Source: Candidatus Tayloriibacteriota bacterium (GTDB lineage: Bacteria; Patescibacteriota; Minisyncoccia; Phycocordibacterales; UBA6065). Taken from it: a stretch of 35,032 bases of DNA. The translations under genes were made by a program, and so were the position numbers. Where the stretch lies: the NCBI GenBank assembly GCA_016215405.1, contig JACRJQ010000008.1:89866-124897 (forward strand), written 5' to 3'. Positions 30,577-35,032 of the stretch are shown piece by piece. The notes under the pieces are model-generated. The model was not told the origin of the DNA. It ran no database searches and saw only the letters and a list, made by a program, of their open reading frames with translations. Position 1 is the first letter of the stretch, and every line of letters starts with the position of its first letter.

Positions 30577-31548
30577 ATGGATTTCCTCAAGAGCCTCAAC
30601 GAAGAGTTCGGCTGGTTCATATGGGGCCTCCTCGGCCTCGGCCTCATCTGGTTCTTTACCGGAGGAGCGAACAATCCGAGCGCGCACGAAGGCCAATTCA
30701 TAAAGCCCCTCGCGCCTCTCGATACCGGCGAGATATACGGCGACTACTACAGCGGAAAGCCTAATTACGGCAAGGAGTCGCTCAACCTCCCAGAGTCTCC
30801 GGCCGAAGCGGTGCGCAAAGCCGCGAACGTCCTCGAAGGCTTCCTTGCCGAAGCCGAAGAAGCGAAGCAGGTCCATATCACCTCCCTCCTCGCCAAAGGG
30901 CTATATTTCGACGGCATAGCGGGCGCCAAGCGCGACGACCCAGACGAGGAGTATCTGCGCATCGTGTCGAGCGAGCACGCCAAAGGAAAGATCTCGCTCT
31001 CAGGCCTCGTCCTTAGAGGAGTAAGCCTCGGCTCGGCTGCGCCTCTCCCGAGAGCAGACGAGCTCCCCATACTCGGCACGAGCGCCAAGAAGACCGATGT
31101 GATCCTCTCGCCCGGGGGCAGAGCCCTCATATCTTCGGGAAGATCCCCTATCGGCACGTCCTTTAGGGCGAACATCTGCTCGGGATACCTCGACCAGTTC
31201 CAAGAATACTCGCCGGGCCTCGTCGCAGAGTGCCCAGAGCCCCTCGCCGAGCTCGCGCTCGTAGGCCCCGCCCTGGAAGCGCCTTGTCGCGACTTCATCG
31301 AAAAGCTCCCGCGGTGCAGGATATATCAAGGAAGATTCCCTTCCGACGTGTCGGCTGCCTGTCGGTCTTTCGTAGCCGAGAGCCTCAACTACAACTCATG
31401 CACCCTGCGCCACCAGAAAGACGCGGGCTTCTACAAGGACGAATGGAGGCTCTTCCTCGACCAGGAAGCCGAGATGTGGGGCAACAAGAACGAGATCATC
31501 CGCCTGCTCGACCCCAAAGGAAGCACGATAGACGCGATCACGTACTAG
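30577..31548 (+). CDS. Membrane-anchored lamin-tail-domain-like hypothetical protein
   Basis: 323 aa. One N-terminal span (about 13-29, WFIWGLLGLGLIWFFTGG), then an Ala/Glu-rich helical stretch (55-105). A beta-rich domain follows with the lamin-tail-like pattern EEYLRIVSSEHAKGKISLSGLVLRG...VILSPGGRALISSGRSPIGTSFRANICSGYLDQF. The C-terminal third has six cysteines (FRANICSGY, VAECPEP, APCRDF, PRCRIY, SAACRSF, YNSCTL) that could pair outside the cytoplasm. LTD domains are often surface modules, but function here is unknown. It has its own promoter. Confidence 0.65.
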   Translation: MDFLKSLNEEFGWFIWGLLGLGLIWFFTGGANNPSAHEGQFIKPLAPLDTGEIYGDYYSGKPNYGKESLNLPESPAEAVRKAANVLEGFLAEAEEAKQVHITSLLAKGLYFDGIAGAKRDDPDEEYLRIVSSEHAKGKISLSGLVLRGVSLGSAAPLPRADELPILGTSAKKTDVILSPGGRALISSGRSPIGTSFRANICSGYLDQFQEYSPGLVAECPEPLAELALVGPALEAPCRDFIEKLPRCRIYQGRFPSDVSAACRSFVAESLNYNSCTLRHQKDAGFYKDEWRLFLDQEAEMWGNKNEIIRLLDPKGSTIDAITY

Positions 31549-31558
31549 GCGCTCCCTC

Positions 31559-32035
31559 CTATCTGTCGAACCACCTGAAAAGCACGATCCCGGCAGAGAC
31601 CGAGACGTTGAGCGACTCCTTCTGTCCCCTCATGGGTATCTCTGCGACGAGGTCCGATATCGAGAGGACCGATCGGGAGACGCCGGAGACCTCGTTCCCG
31701 AATACGACGAGGGATTTCCGGGCGGGTTTTATCTCCTTATAATCGACCGACCCTTTTCCCTGCTCGACAGAGAGAACCTCGAACCCATCATCCTTGAGCT
31801 TCGAGATCAGAGCGATAGGATCTTCCAGATACTGCCAGGCGACGCTCTTTTCGGCGCCGAGAGAGCATTTCGCGAAGTCCGTACGAGGCCCGTTAAAGCG
31901 ATCGAGAGGGGTCGGCGTATAGCCCGTGAGGTAGATCTTGGAGACTCCGACAGCGTCGGCGGTACGGAATATCGCCCCGACGTTATGGACGGAACGGATG
32001 TCGTGCAGAAGGAGCGCAATCTCGCGTCTATTCAT
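31559..32035 (-). CDS. SpoU/TrmH family RNA 2'-O-methyltransferase
   Basis: 158 aa SPOUT knot protein without an N-terminal RNA-binding extension. Motif 1 HDIRSVHNVGAIFRTADAVG (Arg/Asn), motif 2 LVVFGNEVSGVS, motif 3 IPMRGQKESLNVSVSAGIVLFRW. Family members methylate ribose in tRNA or rRNA with SAM. The size is close to TrmL, but motif content alone does not fix the target. Divergent from tRNA-Lys. A TAGTAT lies 6 nt before the ATG. Confidence 0.9.
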   Translation of the reverse strand: MNRREIALLLHDIRSVHNVGAIFRTADAVGVSKIYLTGYTPTPLDRFNGPRTDFAKCSLGAEKSVAWQYLEDPIALISKLKDDGFEVLSVEQGKGSVDYKEIKPARKSLVVFGNEVSGVSRSVLSISDLVAEIPMRGQKESLNVSVSAGIVLFRWFDR

Positions 32036-32055
32036 ATCACAATACTAACCGTAAA

Positions 32056-32083
32056 TTGTCATTTAGCAATTTTCTGCTATCAT
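32056..32083 (+). promoter_or_regulatory. Promoter of tRNA-Lys
   Basis: TTGTCA (32056-32061), 16-bp spacer, TGC-TATCAT (32078-32083). The start would be about 10 nt before the mature tRNA. Confidence 0.6.
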
Positions 32084-32099
32084 CAACATGCTTTTTTAT

Positions 32100-32172
32100 C
32101 CGCCCATAGCTCAGTCGGTAGAGCAGCTCCCTTTTAAGGAGATGGTCCCAGGTTCGATTCCTGGTGGGCGGA
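32100..32172 (+). tRNA. tRNA-Lys (anticodon TTT)
   Basis: 73 nt. Acceptor CCGCCCA/TGGGCGG, D arm GCTC...GAGC, anticodon loop CTTTTAA, T arm CCAGG-TTCGATT-CCTGG, discriminator A. CCA is not encoded. It reads AAA and AAG. Confidence 0.95.
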
Positions 32173-32180
32173 CAAACGTA

Positions 32181-32205
32181 AAAATCCTGCCTGTGGCAGG
32201 ATTTT
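32181..32205 (+). terminator. Terminator after tRNA-Lys
   Basis: AAAATCCTGCC, 3-nt loop, GGCAGGATTTT; starts 8 nt after the tRNA. Confidence 0.8.
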
Positions 32206-32532
32206 AGCTTGGCCGAGCCGCGGGTATATCGCGAGCCCAGAGCGATACCAAGGCGGGGTCGCGGAATTCGCGAGCGACGGTGAGCGAAGATCCGTGACGA
32301 CAAGGACCTGCGCCTCAGAAAAGCCGCAAATGAATCCGCCCGAGGCGGATTTCTAGTTTGGCTGGACTGAAGCGATGCTCTACGTTTCGAAAGATCGCGA
32401 CGATAGAACCATAAAAGTGCATAACTCCTTTGACACCTCGCGCATAGGGAGCTAACCTTTTCCTGTCGCGCCCCATTCGGAGCGCGAACCTCACGCGAAG
32501 GTCTATCGCGAGCTCTTCAAATATCCAGCATC
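32206..32532 (+). other. Gene-free stretch between tRNA-Lys and the 103-aa gene
   Basis: No convincing ORF. It contains a degenerate copy of the intergenic repeat motif (GCGAGCGACGGTGAGCG, 32270-32286) and the hairpin AATCCGCC-CGA-GGCGGATT (32333-32351), similar to the hairpin at 6652-6670. TTGACA (32430-32435), a 17-bp spacer and TAACCT (32453-32458) may be the promoter of the next gene, giving a leader of about 70 nt with two short GC hairpins. Confidence 0.4.
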
Positions 32533-32844
32533 ATGTCTACTGGGGCAACCGCCACTGCCAAGGAAACGCTCATCGTAAGTCGCACAGGCGACCCGAAATG
32601 GTTCTTCCTCCCACCGGGAACGGAGATCCCCCTCAAACAAAGGCTCAAGGAGCCGCAGACCTTCCGAATGGGAGGCCTGAACTTCTACAGCGCTGAAGCC
32701 GAAGACCTCGGCCCGAACCAGCGTCAGCGATATTTCTTGTTCTCCGTCTCGATGGAGAACGCGCTCAAGCTCCCGGAGGAAGTAACCTCCAAATTCAATT
32801 TCCCCCCGTCAGAAAAATACCCCCACGGCATCGTCAACGAATAG
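32533..32844 (+). CDS. Hypothetical protein, 103 aa
   Basis: Small soluble protein: MSTGATATAKETLIVSRTGDPKWFFLPPGTEIPLKQRL at the N-terminus, then a beta-rich middle (FRMGGLNFYSAEAEDLGPNQRQRYFLFSVSMENALKLPEEV). No cysteine or membrane segment. No family recognised. Unlike many neighbours, it seems to have a real leader, a consensus TTGACA upstream and a clean terminator downstream, so it is probably an independent gene. Confidence 0.6.
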   Translation: MSTGATATAKETLIVSRTGDPKWFFLPPGTEIPLKQRLKEPQTFRMGGLNFYSAEAEDLGPNQRQRYFLFSVSMENALKLPEEVTSKFNFPPSEKYPHGIVNE

Positions 32845-32865
32845 ACGGCCGGAGGGAGGCTTTCG

Positions 32866-32888
32866 AGGCTCGCGCATCGCGCGGGCCT
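32866..32888. terminator. Terminator between the convergent 103-aa gene and holA
   Basis: 10-bp stem AGGCTCGCGC/GCGCGGGCCT with a 3-nt loop and TTTAGTTTT downstream on plus. Confidence 0.7.
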
Positions 32889-32894
32889 TTAGTT

Positions 32895-33611
32895 TTATAG
32901 GTCTAAGGCGAGCTTTTCGAGCTCTCGCTCGAAATCGACCTCGCCTCGATGGGCGCGATGATATATAGAAACGAGGCTGCTGAGAAGGGCGTCTATCTCC
33001 CCTTCTTTCCATGCCGATAGATATCTCTTGGCTTTGCCGTAGACGAACGGATTGATGCCCGCCTCGGTCGCGGATGACGTCCTCGACGCGAGGGCGAGGG
33101 ATTTCGCCTGCCAGAACAATATACCGTGGATCTCTTCGGGGGCAGCGTCGCCTTCAAGAGCCTCGCGCAAGCCTACCCAGAGCGCCTTCTTGTCTTTGGC
33201 AGCTAGAGCATCAGCGAGGTGGAAGAAGCTTCCTGACTCTTTCTTCTTTTCCTCCGTCGCCTCGTATTCGGTCACCTTTTCCGCCCTCTTCTCGAGCTTC
33301 TTCAAGACCTCTTTGGTCAGCTTACCCTCGAAGAATATGAAGATGTTCGGAGACTCTTGTATCGCGTCCATCTTCTCGAGCATCACCTCGCGGACGTCTT
33401 TGTTCTCCAAGGTCCTGTCCATGAATATGATCTGCTTGTTCTCGAAAAGCCCTTGGGTCTGCGTAAGCTCCTCTATCTTCTCTATGGTTATCTCCTCGGA
33501 TGTGATCATCCCTGCCGACGCATCCGGCTTCTTCGCCTTTAACGCCTCGAAGAGCGCGTGAGATTTCTCTCGCGCCTTCTCGACATCCGATCCGTGGATT
33601 ACGTACAGCAT
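32895..33611 (-). CDS. holA: DNA polymerase III delta subunit (HolA-like)
   Basis: 238 aa. The N-terminal MLYVIHGSDVEKAREKSHALFEAL resembles the delta-subunit Walker-like segment without a P-loop; NIFIFFEGKLTKEVLKKLEKRAEKVTEYEA and the C-terminal helical collar (EIHGILFWQAKSLALASR...AKRYLSAWKEGEIDALLSSLVSIYHRAHRGEVDFERELEKLAL) follow. Delta opens the beta clamp in the clamp loader. It is shorter than the ~340-aa E. coli protein. The polA stop and this ATG overlap as TAATG. Confidence 0.8.
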   Translation of the reverse strand: MLYVIHGSDVEKAREKSHALFEALKAKKPDASAGMITSEEITIEKIEELTQTQGLFENKQIIFMDRTLENKDVREVMLEKMDAIQESPNIFIFFEGKLTKEVLKKLEKRAEKVTEYEATEEKKKESGSFFHLADALAAKDKKALWVGLREALEGDAAPEEIHGILFWQAKSLALASRTSSATEAGINPFVYGKAKRYLSAWKEGEIDALLSSLVSIYHRAHRGEVDFERELEKLALDL

Positions 33612-35032
33612 TATCGTTTATCCATCTCCCCCCAATTATCTCCGACTTTCGCGTCCGCGACGAGGCGGATGCCGTAGATGTCTTTTGGGTCGATGATCGA
33701 TTCCATTATCTTCTGTATCTCGGGCTCGACCTTCTCGACAGCGGAGCTTTTAACCTCGAGAACGATCTCGTCATGCACCTGCATGAGTATCCTGGCGTCC
33801 TTCGACAGGCCCTCCCTGTCGAGGTATCGGTCTATGCGCACCATCGCGAGCTTCACGACGTCTGCTTCGGTCCCTTGGATAGGCGCGTTGATCGCCATAC
33901 GCTCCGCGGCCGCGCGGATAAAGGGGATCTTCGACTTGATGCCGTCGAAATAGCGGCGACGGCCGAAATAGGTCTCGGTATACCCCTTGCGGGCCGCTTC
34001 GGATTTCACCGACTCGAGATAGTCGCGCAGACCGTGGAATTTCTCGAAGTACTCGTTATAGAACTTCTGCGCCGTCTTCCTGTCGACCCCCATGTTCTTC
34101 TGGAGCGCCATGACGCCCATGCCGTACATGACGCCGAAATTGATGACCTTCGCCTGGCTTCGCATCGCCTTGGTGACGTTTTCCTCCGGCACGCCGAATA
34201 CCTGGGCTGCGACGGCTGCGTGGACGTCTTCGCCCCGCCTGAAGATGTCTATGAACTTCTCGTCCTTAGAGAGGAACGCCGCGATGCGCAGCTCGATCTG
34301 GGAATAGTCGAACGCGACGAGCTTCCACCCCTTCTCCGCTATGAAGGCGTTCCTTATCCTTCGGCCGAGCTCTGATCGGTTCGGGATATTCTGTATCGAA
34401 GGGTCTTTCGTCGCCATGCGTCCCGTGACGGCACCTGTTTGGATAGACGTCGGGTGGATGCGGGAGCCCTCGTCGAGGAGAGGCGGGATAGCGTCGATAT
34501 ATGTGCCTAAAAGCTTCGCGAGCTCTCTGTATCTCAATATCTCGCCTATGATCGGATGCTCATCGGCCAATTTCTCGAGCTCGGATTCTTTGGTCGAGAG
34601 AGCTCCTCCTGCGGTCTTTTTCTTGGACTTCAATCCGAGCTTGGTGAAAAGTATCTCCCCCAATTGCTTCGGCGAGCCGATGTTAAATTCGGTATCCGCC
34701 ATCTTCCAGATCGACTTCTCTATCGCTCCGAGCTCCTTGCGGTATTCGTCCCCGAGCTTCGCGAGGTATGCCTTGTCGATCTTCACGCCCGTCTCTTTCA
34801 TCTTCTCTACGAGGGGCATGAGAGGCTTCTCGATCTCTTCCCAGACCCTTTTTAGGCCCCGCTTCCCCACCTCGGCTTCGAGCGCTTTGTACGCCTCGTC
34901 GAAGGTCTTCGCCCTCGTGAAATCCATGATGTCCGCAGCTTGAGGGTCGGAGATGTTCGAGTTGAGAAGCCAGAGCATGACGGCGGCCTCTTTAAAACGG
35001 ACTCCTTCGGCGGACGCGTCTATGACCGGCGT
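33611..35032 (-). CDS. polA: DNA polymerase I, C-terminal part (5' end beyond the window)
   Basis: 473 codons are visible. The track starts at an internal Met (34978), but the frame stays open to the right edge (TPVIDASAEGVRFKEAAVM...). Polymerase motifs are intact: A, AFDYSQIELRIAAF; B, RSQAKVINFGVMYGMG; C, LMQVHDEIVLEV. Upstream lies the end of the 3'-5' exonuclease-like domain; the 5'-3' exonuclease, if present, is outside. It fills gaps in repair and removes primers. Translationally coupled to holA. Confidence 0.95.
   Translation of the reverse strand, partial: TPVIDASAEGVRFKEAAVMLWLLNSNISDPQAADIMDFTRAKTFDEAYKALEAEVGKRGLKRVWEEIEKPLMPLVEKMKETGVKIDKAYLAKLGDEYRKELGAIEKSIWKMADTEFNIGSPKQLGEILFTKLGLKSKKKTAGGALSTKESELEKLADEHPIIGEILRYRELAKLLGTYIDAIPPLLDEGSRIHPTSIQTGAVTGRMATKDPSIQNIPNRSELGRRIRNAFIAEKGWKLVAFDYSQIELRIAAFLSKDEKFIDIFRRGEDVHAAVAAQVFGVPEENVTKAMRSQAKVINFGVMYGMGVMALQKNMGVDRKTAQKFYNEYFEKFHGLRDYLESVKSEAARKGYTETYFGRRRYFDGIKSKIPFIRAAAERMAINAPIQGTEADVVKLAMVRIDRYLDREGLSKDARILMQVHDEIVLEVKSSAVEKVEPEIQKIMESIIDPKDIYGIRLVADAKVGDNWGEMDKR

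Noticed and set aside
1-35032. CRISPR array, prophage, transposase, toxin-antitoxin or restriction system
   Set aside because: No regularly spaced direct repeats and no recognisable genes of these kinds on either strand.

Overview
The window looks like a piece of chromosome from a Patescibacteria/Candidate Phyla Radiation bacterium, most likely a high-GC Parcubacteria lineage. This rests on gene content, not on a database search. The genes are almost all housekeeping, packed tightly in compact versions: 60-aa SecE, 162-aa RecO, MetRS without its C-terminal tRNA-binding domain, DUF5652-like and lamin-tail-like membrane proteins. Shine-Dalgarno sites are rare. I see no rRNA, CRISPR array, transposase or phage gene.

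Layout. 1-1.6 kb: start of an unknown minus-strand gene, then rpsF-ssb-rpsR with its promoter, a structured leader and a terminator. 1.65-6.5 kb (minus): tatD, metG, an AI-2E family permease and an M16 peptidase. 6.55-7.04 kb: a 496-bp gene-free, strongly structured stretch. 7.0-10.8 kb (minus): glyS, a large anchored repeat protein, recO; gmk runs divergently on plus. 11.6-17.5 kb (minus): ileS with an embedded histidine-phosphatase domain, a hypothetical gene, argS. 17.5-22.7 kb: a thymidylate/deoxynucleotide block of dut, tmk, glyA, a double-length thyX on plus, dCMP deaminase, a 58-aa ORF missing from the track and a deoxyribosyltransferase-like gene. 22.8-24.9 kb (minus): secE-nusG-rplK, a stand-alone tRNA-binding domain gene and ruvX. 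24.9-26.4 kb: tRNA-Ser, two small membrane proteins, tRNA-Arg(GCG), rpsT. 26.5-32 kb: ruvA and a Mur ligase, an amidase, mutM, a lamin-tail-like protein and a SpoU methyltransferase. 32.1-35 kb: tRNA-Lys, a gene-poor stretch, a 103-aa hypothetical, holA and the 3' part of polA.

The genes fall into a few processes. Translation is covered by four synthetases, three tRNAs and ribosomal proteins. dTMP synthesis can be followed from dCMP through dUMP and folate to dTMP and dTDP. DNA repair and replication are represented by ssb, recO, ruvA, mutM, polA and holA, and the cell wall by the Mur ligase and amidase.

The strongest unusual signals are four. The IleRS carries an apparently active RHG phosphatase inside its catalytic core and a swapped GxHH signature motif. 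Many genes have a -10 box exactly 6 nt before the start codon, which points to leaderless mRNAs. Two distant intergenic palindromes share an identical 20-bp core. A small intergenic repeat family includes one member flanked by a 19-bp direct repeat at the 3' end of rplK.
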